Source of the DNA: Hysterangium stoloniferum
Taxonomy: Eukaryota > Basidiomycota > Agaricomycetes > Hysterangiales > Hysterangiaceae
Assembly (NCBI GenBank): GCA_015178975.1
Contig: WHVD01000257.1
Span: 23,846 to 87,845 of the forward strand
Direction of reading: 5' to 3'
Length of the DNA: 64,000 nt
Positions 10,359-20,544 of the stretch are shown piece by piece. Below the pieces are notes generated by a model, which saw nothing but the letters and a program-made list of their open reading frames with translations, was not told the DNA's origin and ran no database searches. Both the position numbers and the translations under genes were made by a program. How positions within the stretch are numbered: position 1 is the stretch's first letter; the number at the start of each line of letters is the position of its first letter.

Positions 10359-13300
10359 TTAGAGTGATGATAAAGGTCCGGGTTTGCCTGGATAAGCCGT
10401 GTGGAAGTCAGTAACAATTTCCATAGCATGTCCAAGTTCCGTGGCCAATATCCATGAAGTTTCCTCGTCGGTACCTTCATAACCTGCGCATTTGACTAAA
10501 TAGAGCAATTTACAAGTACGTCGGCGATTGTCAATTTTAGAATCCAAAATTTCGGAAACTTCGAATTCAGGTTCTCCATCAATGATGACCGGAGGGGACG
10601 GAGGTTGAATACGTTCCGGGAATGAGTTAGGAACACAAGGTTCTAGCATGGAAACGTGGAAAATGGGGTGGACTGCTCGCATACTGTCGGGAAGACGGAG
10701 AGTCCATGAAAGTGAACCGGCTTGTGCTATAATTTCGAAAGGTCCTAAGAATTTCTCAGCGAGTTTTTTAGAAGGTCGGGTAGTACGGAAGAATTGAGCT
10801 TTTACAAAAACCTGATCACCAACTTTAAAATTAGGAGGCGGGATCCTGTTTTTGTCCGCGGAACGTTGATAATGTTCCTGTGCGGAAGAAATAGCTTTCC
10901 GAAGTTCTTGATGTAATTCGTCGAGGTCGGTAATAAATTCTTGAGCACGGACAGAAGCCAAATCTCGTTCGGAATGTACTGTGAGATTCGGATTATAGCC
11001 TTTATTGGCGAAGAAGGGAGATATGCCGGTGGTTGCATTCGGAGAGTTATTGTAGGCAAATTCCACGATCAGAAGAAGGGATTTCCAGTTGTCCTGTTGA
11101 TAATTACAATAGATGCAGAGATATTGTTCCAGTGTTTGATTAACGCGTTCCGTTTGTCCATCACCTTCTGGGTGATATCCCGAGGTGAAGTGTAGTTTCA
11201 TGTCGAGGGCTTTTCCGAGGGCCTGGAAGAAATGGGAGATGAACTTGGAGCCTCGATCGGAAGTTACGTGAGATGGAACTCCGTGTTTGGAAAATATGTG
11301 AATAATGAAAAGTTCCGCTAATTGTAAGGACGTGATTGTATCATGAGTGGGTATGAAAATGCCTTGTTTCGAGAATCGGTCCACAACGACTAGAATGGAT
11401 GTAAAGCCTTTGGAAGTCGGGAGTTGTTTGATAAAATCCATGGAAATTGAATTCCAAGGTTTCTCTGGTATCGGGAGTTGCTTGAGAAGGCCGTACGGCT
11501 TATGCCTCTGGGTTTTAGAGCGTAAGCAGGTGGTGCATGACTTACAGAACTGAGTTACAAAATCTCGGGGGTTGGGCCAAGTGTATTCTCTACGGATTAA
11601 ACCAAGAGTGTTGTTGATGCCGTAATGTCCGGAGATTGGATGATCATGTTTATACTGAAGTACGCGGAGTCGGAGATTGTTGGAATCTGGAATGTAGATA
11701 CGTCCATCGAGACGGATAAAACCTTGAGAGTCTTGTGACCATCGGGGTTGGTCGGGATTGTCGGGAACTTCTAAATGTGGCTTGAGGGCCGGGTCGGAAG
11801 TGAGTGCGGAAAGGATATCTTGATGTAATCGCTCAATGTCCATAATCATGACGCTACGCATAATTGGATAGTAAAGGGAAGTTGCTCGGATAGATGCGGA
11901 AAGTTGTTGCGTTGTAAAAACCGGTTTCGGGTTATGTGGATTAACAACAGCATAGTTACTTTCCCCCTCTTTAGGATAGATGTCCCATCATCGAGTCATG
12001 GCATCTGGTTTTCCACCAAGACGTCCGGGTCGGAAACGGATAATCATGTTGAAAGCGGAAAGAAATTCAGACCAACGGGCCTGCCGGCGGGTTAAAAGTT
12101 TAGTGGTAGAAAAATATTCGAGATTTTTGTGATCAGTAACGACGTCAATGGGAGTTGCGGAACCTTCGAGATAATGGCGCCAATGTTTGAAAGCTTCAAA
12201 AATTGCCAAAAGTTCCTTATCATGAACGTCGTAATTGAGTTCGGATACTGAAAGTGTCCGAGAAAGGAATGCGACCGGATGAATTTCACCGTCGGAATCT
12301 TGAATGGAAAGGATCGCGGCAATTGCATAATCGGAAGCATCGGTTTCCACAATAATCAGGACATCAGGTTTCCAATGGGAAAGAATCGGGGCAGAAGTGA
12401 AAGCATTTTTTAAAGTCTGGAAGGCGGAGCGGCATTTGTCATCAAAAACCCATGGTTGAGTTTTACGGGTAAGACGAGTGAGCGGTACTGTAATATCCGA
12501 GTAGTTCCGAATAAAACGATGGTAAAAGTTGGCAAAACCTAAAAATGATTGAATGTCCTTGACCTTCCGTGGTTCGGGCCAGTCACGGACAACTTGAACC
12601 TTGGTTTCATCCATACGGAGACCACCAGGGCCGATGATGAAACCTAAGTATTCAATAGAATCCATGTCAAAATAACATTTTTTACCGTTGGCGAAAAGAC
12701 CGTTTTTACGGAGTCTTCGGAAGACTTCACGGACCTGTTCATCGTGAAGAGCGGGATCCTCGGAAAATACCAAAATGTCGTCCAAATAGACTATAACACA
12801 TACGTCAAGCATGTCGGAAAATATATCATTAACAAAACGTTGAAAAGCGGAAGGGGCGTTGGTAAGGCCGAACGGCATAACCAACCATTCAAAGGATCCA
12901 TAGCGAGTCCGAAAAGCAGTTTTCCATTCATCGCCCTCGGCAATTCGGACCAAATCATAGGCGTGTTTGAGGTCTATTTTGGTGTAGATCCGAGCTTTCC
13001 ATGGGGTGTCGAGTAAATCGGTAACGAGTGGAAGTGGATACTTGTCTTTCCGTGTAATGGAATTTAACCCTCTGAAATCGACACAGAGTCGAAGAGAGCC
13101 GTCCTTCTTTCGGACAAAAAGGACGGGTGCTCCATACGGAGACTTTGAGGGACGGATAAAACCTATCGACAGATGTTCATCCAGGAACTCCTGAATAGAT
13201 GAAAGTTCCGATTGGGATAATGGGTAAATAGGTCCTAATGGAGGGTTTGAACCGGGCTCAATATCGATTTTTAAGTCATAGGGCCTATGTGGTGCAAGCC

Positions 13301-13970
13301 TGTCAGCTTTTTTCTTACTGAAAATGTCCGCGAAATCATGGTATTTTTCGGGAACTCCTTCCAGATCAGCTTTTAGCTCGGATAATTCTGGAGTCGCAAA
13401 ACGTCCAGATGCTTCATCAACTTTTAGGCTGATCGAAAAACATTGCGAGCCATCCAGTTTACTCGCCCTAACAAATGCCGAAGCATTGATGAGAGAGATT
13501 TTTGGGGGCTCGGAAGTTTTGGTAGAAGCCGGAGGTGCCGTTGATGCCGAAAAGGCATTGGCTGGAAAAGATGCTGCAGGAGGAACGGAAGTGTGGGGAG
13601 TCCGGAAAGTAATACTGCCCAATACCCAGTCAATCAACGGATTATATCGGGTGAGCCAGTTGTATCCAAGAACTGCCGAACAGCTAGAGTCCAACTGTGT
13701 TACAAAAAATGTAACCATCTGGGATGTTCCACAAGGGAACCGGATAGACATGTCGCAGGCTTGAGTAATTGCCGTATTGCTAGTGCCGTCAAACAAACGC
13801 AAGGAAATTGCGGGAACAGAATGGAGTTTCAGATTATGTTTCGTGGCAAAGGTGGTATGTACAAAACAGTGTGTGGAGCCGGAATCTATTAGAGCTCGGA
13901 ACACTAAATTTCCAAGAAAGTCAGAGACGAGTTTTACAAATAATGAATTGGGATTAGAGAGAGCGGACAC
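10359..13970 (-). pseudogene. Gypsy pol: protease, RT, RNase H, integrase, chromodomain
   Basis: It is one frame of about 1200 codons interrupted by a single TGA at 11988-11990, in the local reading M-T-R-stop-W-D, where Arg (CGA) is expected. Part 1 (from 13970): protease IDSGS (D29), RT with KIDLKHAY (D333) and YLDD (395-398), RNase H ETDASDY (D544). Part 2 (numbered from 11861): integrase zinc site H74, H79, C106, C109; catalytic D142, D202 and E238, the last two 35 residues apart; then a C-terminal chromodomain (FEVSEILDSK, YLVKCAGYEG), which in chromoviruses directs insertion to heterochromatin. No ATG opens the frame. It extends upstream past the gag stop in the -1 phase, so expression is likely by ribosomal frameshifting. 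Confidence 0.92.
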
Positions 13971-14044
13971 GTTGAGACGGACAACCTCGGAAACATGGAG
14001 AGAGTCAACGCAACCCTCTGTCCGTGCAGATTCCAGAGGGTTGC

Positions 14045-14060
14045 TTACTCTTTTTTTGAC
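14045..14060 (-). promoter_or_regulatory. Probable -1 ribosomal frameshift site (A AAA AAA)
   Basis: Seven A residues (minus strand, 14057 to 14051) are aligned in the gag frame exactly as A AAA AAA, two codons before the gag TAA (14045-14047). After a -1 slip the frame is open straight into pol. This matches the canonical slippery heptamer. I did not fold the downstream region for a pseudoknot. Confidence 0.7.
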
Positions 14061-15271
14061 TCCGTGGCGGGTTTTTCCTTAGACGTCGTAGTCGTAGTGG
14101 AAGTTGCCGCGCGAGCCTTGGAAGAGCTGGATTTAACGGTACAGTCGGAAACCTTGTGTCCGCCTTTCCCGCAGAAAAGGCAGAGGTCGTTGTCCATACG
14201 TCGTTGTTTCTCCTTCGGGGTGAGTTTACCGTCGGTACCCAACAAATGGGAAATGTCGGGTTTGTCGGAAGTTGACTGTTTTTCCTTGTTGGATTTCTTG
14301 TCTTTCTTCCGGTCGGAATTTGATTTGCCAGTATTAGTGCCAGAGCCGGTATTATTGCCTGAGTTGTTGCCGGAAGACTTGCTAGTCGACACCTTGTTGT
14401 TCTGAGAATGTTCCGTCGGGTTCTCTCGAGAAACCTCGGCTTTTCGTTCCCAATAACGGGCATTGGATGTTTGAGCTTTCATCCGCATGAGTTGGAGAGT
14501 TTTTGGCTTTCCATCTTTGCAGATTTCGTCTTTAAGGCGTGACGGAAGTCCCATATAGAAATGGTGCCTGAGGGCGGAATCGTCCCATCCACATCGTGCG
14601 GCGAGGGTATTGAACTTGATGAGATAATCGGAAACTCGTTGATTGTCCTTCATCTTGAGCGTCATTAGTTCGTTTTCTGCTTCGCCGGATTGATCGTAAG
14701 GTCCGAAATTAGTGTCCAGTTCTTCCACGAAAGCATCCCAGTCGTTGAGCCATACAGGTGTCTCGTCGGATATTCCGGATAGTCCGGGTTCAAACCAATC
14801 CTGAGCGGTATCCTTGAGATATGAGAGCGCAAAATTGACTTTTCGACTGTCGGATTTAAAAGCATTGGGTCGATCACGGAAACTGAAACGGCATTGAAGA
14901 AGGAAATTCTTCAATTTTTTCGGATCCTTGCCGGTAAATGGTTCGGGTTCTTTGACTCTGGTGCGGGATGATTCTTTGCTATCCTCAGCGGATTTCAAAT
15001 AGTCAGCGAATTTCACAATGGAGTTGATAAACCACATTTCAGTCGGTTCGTCGGGAGATTTCTTTTTCAATGTCTCCGGCTGATCTTCTGCTTCGTTGTC
15101 GGAAGTATGGGGATCATTGGGATCCTTTGTTACCTCGGTAACCTCCTCGGTAACTTCTTCAATTGAAGCTGATGTTGTCGGCTGAATTGGGGTTTCGGGT
15201 TGGGTGGTGTAAAGTTGCAATGGGGATTGAAGTTGGGATGGTCCTTCGGCAGCTTTGCGTTTGGGACCCAT
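14045..15271 (-). CDS. Gypsy gag polyprotein
   Basis: This intact 408-residue frame encodes the capsid/nucleocapsid protein that assembles the element's particle. Residues 150-250 fit the retrotransposon gag domain (WLNDWDAFVEELDTNFG, then SDYLIKFNTLAARCGW). A Ser/Asn/Gly/Thr-rich linker follows, then one CCHC zinc knuckle (C364, C367, H372, C377). The ATG sits 35 bases inside the remnant 5' LTR border. The stop overlaps the A7 slippery site leading to pol. Confidence 0.9.
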   Translation of the reverse strand: MGPKRKAAEGPSQLQSPLQLYTTQPETPIQPTTSASIEEVTEEVTEVTKDPNDPHTSDNEAEDQPETLKKKSPDEPTEMWFINSIVKFADYLKSAEDSKESSRTRVKEPEPFTGKDPKKLKNFLLQCRFSFRDRPNAFKSDSRKVNFALSYLKDTAQDWFEPGLSGISDETPVWLNDWDAFVEELDTNFGPYDQSGEAENELMTLKMKDNQRVSDYLIKFNTLAARCGWDDSALRHHFYMGLPSRLKDEICKDGKPKTLQLMRMKAQTSNARYWERKAEVSRENPTEHSQNNKVSTSKSSGNNSGNNTGSGTNTGKSNSDRKKDKKSNKEKQSTSDKPDISHLLGTDGKLTPKEKQRRMDNDLCLFCGKGGHKVSDCTVKSSSSKARAATSTTTTTSKEKPATESKKE

Positions 15272-15305
15272 GATGAGCGAGTCGCAGAGTTGAGATCTGA
15301 TATAC

Positions 15306-15328
15306 TGTTAAGTGCCGTGTCGGGAACT
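15306..15328 (-). repeat. Truncated 5' LTR of the gypsy element
   Basis: TGTTAAGTGCCGTGTCGGGA matches the edge of the LTR at 8371, then similarity stops at 15328. The first internal bases (minus strand GTATATCAGATC) weakly resemble a primer-binding site matching the initiator tRNA (TATCAGA core). Confidence 0.75.
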
Positions 15329-16429
15329 GAGAAATTCACAATCACCAAGAATTTCCGACTCACAGTAATGCTCCAGGTACTTGGACGATCATGCGCACTA
15401 GTAATTGGACAATATTTAAAGTATGGGTCACGCTTTCTACTCAAATCTGCCTTTTGTAGCTCATGAATTCACTGTATCTCTTCTCTCTATCTGGCCTCAT
15501 CACAGCTCTATTGCAGCTCTATGTCAGAAAAATAAAGAATCTCTGCTCAGACCTGCGCAGGTTGATCAGACGCTCAGATTGGCTGAACAGCCGATCAGGC
15601 CTGATTTGGGAGACCAGTTAGAGCAGGCCTGACCAGGGAGCAGGCTCCTGAGCCATGCTGATTGCCTGCACATGCTGTTTTGCCTGCACATGCTGTTTTG
15701 CCTGCATGTGCTGTTTTGCCTGTGCAGGCAATCAGCATGACATACTTCTGCCCAGGTTTGGACAGCACCTCATCTAACCAAAAAAGGTAATGGACCACTG
15801 GGTCTCGACCTAGCCAAGCCAATACTTGAATCCAGACCCCATGCCCAGCCAGCTCTCTGGGTCTTGATTAGTTATCATGTCATTTAGGCGCCCAATTTGA
15901 ATGCAAGGTAAAGAATATATTTGTTAAGCATGAGAATCAAACACAGGACTAAGAAAAGCTTACTAATAGGGAAACACTTACAAGGTAGATTACAACTGAG
16001 CTACAACAACTTTATATTTACTTCCATCATCCAACTCATATGTACACTTAGTAAATGCTTACTAATATTGACATTTTGGTTCACACTTCTTGCAGCTTGT
16101 ATACCAGATTTCCAGAATCCAACACAACCTGCCACTTTGTCCTATCCTAACCATTTCATGGTATTTGTGAGGACTAAAAAAATGTACAATCAACTTCCTT
16201 CAAACACAATTTGGCTCCATTCTGCAGAATGCTTTCGCTCATGGTCATGCTCCCAGCTCACAGTTCTCTCTAGGAGCCCATTTCCCAACAAACTTCAATC
16301 ATCATCAACCACAGCAGCAACTGCGATCTGGAATGGGGTGACTGAGAAATTTTTCAAAGTCACAATTGTCACACAAGAAACTTTGATATAATCCTAGGGA
16401 GTATACAAGGAAAATGGTTGTTCAGTAGG
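15329..16429. other. Non-coding; short tandem repeat and tRNA-like sequence
   Basis: No gene is supported. Bases 15660-15725 contain about three copies of a 21-bp unit (GCCTGCACATGCTGTTTT core). On the minus strand near 16010-15925, TAGCTCAGTTGT (A-box match) and GTGTTTGATTC (B box with C to T) are separated by about 60 bases, with CTTGTAAG and TAGTAAGC between. This could be a decayed tRNA or a tRNA-derived SINE. Confidence 0.35.
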
Positions 16430-18388
16430 TCACTTTCGGTCTCTCTTCCTCCCCTTCCCACCTGCACCCACCACTGCTTCTTCAGGACTTATGAACTGCT
16501 CCGGGCCTGGTCCTTTTGACATGCAACGATTTGAATGGTGAGTGGGGGGATTGTTAATGGTGTTAGGCACACTGTCAGTAATGGAGGTTTTTGATCTTGG
16601 GGCATGATGGCGATGGGGTTTGGAGGGAGCTGGTGGACTCGGAGCTGGTAGACTCAGAGCTGGTGGACTCAGAGCTGGTGGACTCAGAGCTGGTGGATTC
16701 GGAGCTGGTGGACTTGGAGCTGGTGGACTTGGAGATGGTGGACTTGGAGATGGTGGACTTGGAGCTGGTGGACTTGGAGATGGTGGACTTGGAGCTGGTG
16801 GACTTGGAGCTGGTGGATTCGGAGCTGGGTTTGCTTCAGGAAGAAGTGGCATGCCAAAAGGGTCCGTGTTGGCATTTGACAGGGGCAATGATGAGTGGCC
16901 AGGGTCAGTATTGTTATTATCTGGATTTTTGTTGTTGTGTAGTGTAGTTTCTAATCCAACATTTCTGCACTGAATGAGACCATCTGAACCATCTTCTGAT
17001 TCAGAGCATGAGCCCATAGCTTTAAGTGCAGCCAGAACAGTCTTCACAGAGCTCCGTTGCCCTTCTGAGGTGGCTGTGGTGCTTGCACTTGTTGCCGCAT
17101 AAAGCTCTTGATTCCACAGGCTAAATATTTTCTTGACAATGCTATTGTTGACTGAAAGGAATTCCAGGTATGTATAAAAATCTACCTCATAATCAATATG
17201 TGTGGCTGAACCTTGACACTGAAAGTGTCCATCACATGATAAGGCAAAATGGGCCTGAAAACAAACAAATAGTTAATAAATTATGTAGATATAATTGAAT
17301 TTCATCCACTTACACAAATTGCTGTTGTGGCAATAGCTCCTGGGGTAATTTCAGATACATCCCATTTGCACTCCTTGAACCCCTTGAGACTATTCGGTTG
17401 GTCCAGTGAGCTTGGGCCACACACAATTGACTTGTAAACCTGTAGATAGTATTAGCAAGTTGAAAATAAAAATATCTGAATCCAAACTACTCACCTGAAT
17501 GAGGACCAGGTTGAGGAACAATTTATTGATATCAACTTCACCACAGTAATCATGGTGAAGGATAGGTGCAAAGGGCTCATAATAAACATTACCATTACCA
17601 GTGTGCACCCACCCAATTAGTTCCCGAAAGTTAGTTTCATGCCATTCAGGTTTCACGAAATCAGCCACATTGGATATATTGAAGAGACGTGGGCCACATG
17701 TGTGACGGACACGGGCAACTGCATCAGAACGGGCCTGGCTCATCCCTCCACCGAACTAGCTAAAATTAATGGAAATAAAATAATAATAAATAATAATAAA
17801 CATACATGAGTTTGGAAGTACAAGTTCGCAATCTTACTAGGGTCACAGTAGGCACATGGGAGAGCCTTCAGTAGGTCAAAGTATTCCCCTTGTTGCCTGC
17901 CCTCTGCATCCATGAATCGGTGGTCTGGCTGATAATTAGGATCCGGAGCAATGTTAAATGTTTCTTCAATATTGCCAATCCAGAGGAGGTACATCATGGT
18001 GTACTTGCCAGCGAGCTGACGGATCCTCTCAGCGACCTTGTCCTTGCTCAAGCTTGCAATACCATCAAGAGGTGTGGTTGTGGTAGCATCAGTATTGATG
18101 GCCTTGCCATTCTTGTGACTGTTCCTGGGAACTGCGACTGCATGGGTCATTGCAGCTAACTGCCTCTTTAACTCATTGTTTTTGCATTCAAGATCATTGA
18201 TATGGGCTTGGGCCTGTCGGTACTCATGAGAAGAAAGCTGTAGATAGACACCCAGGGATGAAAATAGGTGAGCAAAGATATGAAAATAAGACTACAAACC
18301 AACAATGCACCTGATTGCCAACACCCCTTCCTAATTGATTTCCACTGTGCTTTGCATTATTGTTGCGATGTTCAGAACAACCTTGCAT
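16430..18388 (-). CDS. DUF6698-like protein with proline-rich tail
   Basis: Exons (minus): 18388-18311, 18237-17806, 17755-17495, 17439-17314, 17254-16430. All introns are phase 0 with GT-AG ends, and the product is 573 residues without damage. A short coiled coil lies near residues 30-60. The middle carries blocks I associate from memory with the Agaricomycete family DUF6698 (FVKPEWHETNFRELIGWVH, DVSEITPGAIATTAI, DYEVDFYTYLE, then FSLWNQELY). The tail has tandem PPAPSPPSP-type repeats and a basic C-terminus (GKGRKRDRK). The biochemical role is unknown; the family is expanded in mushrooms and often lies near transposons. Start: first ATG upstream of exon 2 that splices in frame. No signal peptide is seen. 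Confidence 0.8.
16618..16835 (-). repeat. Tandem 15-bp coding repeat (Pro/Ser/Ala-rich)
   Basis: GGAGCTGGTGGACTC/T units on the plus strand code, on the minus strand, for repeated five-residue steps of the (A/S)P(S/N)PP type within the DUF6698-like gene. Length changes stay in frame because the unit is 15 bp. Confidence 0.85.
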
Positions 18389-18470
18389 TCTGAACCTTGT
18401 AGATCATCTCACTTATTTATCTTATCCAATTATACAATTTCACACTATTCCAGCTGCCTTCAGTGCTGCT

Positions 18471-19289
18471 ATGTCATTTGAGTCTGAAGAACTGGATGGC
18501 TTTGCATCCAAGTCACCTTCTATACCTGAACATGAATCCCACCATCCTGACAGTACAGAACAGCCTACTCCCTTGGGACCATACATTAGAGTTGTGCATC
18601 ATCCTCACTCTGGTCTTCCTGATGAATTCATTTACCATGATGCCACCATCCCTACCCCTTCCACTGGTGAAGCTTCACCACATGTACGCCGACATCAAAC
18701 AGGAGAGCCCTGGGCCCCATTCCGAACTTGAGCAGATTTTGAGTTTGCACAACTCAATGTTCAGGCTGGGCTCTCTGCTGAGTTCAAAAAAAGGATGCTG
18801 AAGGGAGTCACTGAGTCTTGGGTTGATCCATGACATGGAAAAGTAACTTTTATTAACCTAGATGATTACAAAGCTGGCTTGGAAGCTGCAAGAAACTGGG
18901 TTCCTGAAGTAAGTGCACTGATCCTTTCCCTACTGTGGCCTTTCTATTCATTGTTATCTCAGTTTAAGAGATCCAGTGTTTCAGAGATGTATGATGGCAA
19001 GAAATACACTCTTAATTTTTATTAGCATGATCCATGGCAGTGGATCCTCAGCCTTGTCACAGATGCAACATTGGCCAAGCACCTGATCTGGTATCCAGTC
19101 AAAAAATACTTGCATGACAGTAATATAGTCACTCAGCTATATGATGACATTGATTCAGGAAAGAGCTGGTGGGATATTCAGGTAGGTCAATATTAGAATT
19201 TCTTTGGTGGGGATCAAGCTCATTTTTCTTCTCCAGACTGCACTGCCATCTGATCTAGATCTTCCTCACTGTTTCCTTCCTCTACACGT
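18471..19289 (+). pseudogene. Plavaka-type transposase, N-terminal fragment
   Basis: The reading is MSFESEELDGF..., then PWAPFRT, ADFEFAQLNVQAGLSAEF, DPWQWILSLV and LYDDIDSGKSWWDIQ. These blocks I recognise from N-terminal parts of fungal Plavaka transposases. The frame is broken by TGA at 18729-18731, TGA at 18831-18833 and TAG at 19023-19025. All three are explainable by C to T (CGA or CAG). Donor-like sites occur after VPE (GTAAGT near 18909) and after WWDIQ (GTAGGT near 19181). Similarity stops near 19289, before the catalytic core, so this is a dead 5' fragment. Confidence 0.65.
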
Positions 19290-19745
19290 ATAACCTGCAA
19301 CTTAAAAAACGCGACTTGAAGGTGTGTCTGAACGGGCGATGTAGCTTGAAGCATTTAGCTTTTGCCAGTAGTATGCTCACTGATCTGGGACACAGGCCTA
19401 TAGCCTGAATAAAATGATACAAATCACAGGATAAAATCTCGCTAACATTCAAAAACTCGCACAAATCTTTCATGGCCGTTTTGTCTCCAGGTTTAAAAGT
19501 TCATGTTACGGAGTCTCTTTCGTGGAGCTGTGCTTCCAGGCTATTGCGATATCTGCACACTCTCGTGTACGCCGCCATGATGGTCCTTAGGAAGGTAATA
19601 TCTAAATCAATGCCTATGCTGGTATATAAATGACACGTAGCTCGTCACCTTGATCTTATTGAATTCGGGACGCCGTCCACTCAAAGCCTCTATCGTTGAC
19701 CATGAGCTTCTTTAACATCCCTTGCACTGCATATATATTCATTAT
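19290..19745. other. Upstream half of a tandem duplication
   Basis: The segment from about 19447 resembles that from about 22153 (shared phrases around CATTCAAA...CGCAC, TTTTGTCT, TTACGGA and GCTTCTT). The lectin duplication therefore includes several hundred bases of upstream DNA. No separate gene is seen. Confidence 0.5.
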
Positions 19746-19751
19746 TATAAA
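19746..19751 (+). promoter_or_regulatory. TATA box of lectin-like gene 1
   Basis: TATAAA lies 61 bases before the ATG at 19807. The leader sequence TCGAAGTCCAG is shared with gene 2. Confidence 0.6.
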
Positions 19752-19806
19752 TGGGGGGGAGCTCCACTGTCCTCTCACCCTTTGACATCATCGAAGTCCA
19801 GACCAA

Positions 19807-20544
19807 ATGCACTTTTCACTCCTTACCTTGCTATCCTGCGCTGCCACTCTCGTGCAGTCTACACCATCCGCCAATGCAGTTGCTACCAAATGTAAGCCCC
19901 ATCTTGCCACACCCTCAGCAGTAATGTGGCCTAATGAATTCCTCTCTAGTTTCTAGGAGGTTCGTTGACCACTTTGTCACCCATCTATGTTGCTCAATCC
20001 TGATAATATGATAGCTCATTGCACAACGAAGCACGAGGTAAGCAACCGAATGCCATGTTTTTTAAATTATCCTAACGCATACTCAAAAGCTTCCAACCAC
20101 GTTGTCCGTTTCGCCGGGCCTGCTTCCAACCCAGTGACGATGCAAATTCCAAAAGAAGCGGGGGTCATCTACAGCGCCAAATCATTCTCCAGCTTTAATC
20201 AAAGTGTTGTGGTGACTGCGTCCTACGGAAAGGACGGATCCGCGGTCTTCTTTGGAACAGGCGAAAATAAGTCTATGACGGTGACCCCCAACGATGGTGA
20301 TGACGATGATGAGGCGTATACGTTGACCCTAGAGGCAACGGGCAAGGCGTACAACTTGACCCTCCTCTTCCAGTTCGACGGTGGATCTGGAGCCGGATTT
20401 CAAAATTCGGTCGTCACCCAGGGGCCAACTGTAGTCCATAGTGACGATGAAGGGCAGGACATAGAGACCACCGCTGGAAATTCTGCAGGTGGCGATGGCA
20501 AAGACGTGGTTTTCAAGCTCACGACGTACTTTGACGATGAGTGA
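19807..20544 (+). CDS. Secreted LecB-like lectin, copy 1 (Ca site altered)
   Basis: Exons 19807-19891, 19950-19959 (10 nt), 20015-20037 (23 nt) and 20090-20544 give 190 residues. The ATG opens a clear signal peptide (MHFSLLTLLSCAATLVQS). Introns are 58, 55 and 52 nt with branch sites CCTAATG, CTGATAA and CCTAACG. This structure keeps frame and matches copy 2 exon for exon. The mature domain is a beta-rich lectin-like fold (AVFFGTGENKSM, LLFQFDGGSGAGFQNSVV) ending in an acidic loop. The region aligned to the Ca-binding loop of LecB-type calcium-mediated lectins reads GNSAGGDGKD, lacking most ligand acids, and the C-terminus is two residues longer than in copy 2. It is probably a secreted carbohydrate-binding protein with altered or lost Ca dependence. 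Confidence 0.72.

Larger units (their letters stand above)
8371..15328 (-). mobile_element. Ty3/gypsy chromovirus with an extra antisense gene
   Basis: Reading on the minus strand: remnant 5' LTR (15306-15328), gag (15271-14045), a -1 frameshift site, then pol (protease, RT, RNase H, integrase with C-terminal chromodomain, to 10359), an oppositely oriented gene (9138-10280, plus strand), a polypurine tract and the 3' LTR (8371-8953). The pol order RT-RNase H-integrase and the chromodomain place it in the fungal chromoviruses. The 5' LTR is cut to about 23 bp, so no outer target duplication can be paired and the copy cannot replicate. Coding damage is slight: one TGA in pol. Confidence 0.92.

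Noticed and set aside
15660-15730. Terminator or riboswitch-like hairpin in the CCTGCACATG repeats
   Set aside because: It is explained by three short direct repeats with an internal palindromic ATG/CAT; no gene lies next to it.
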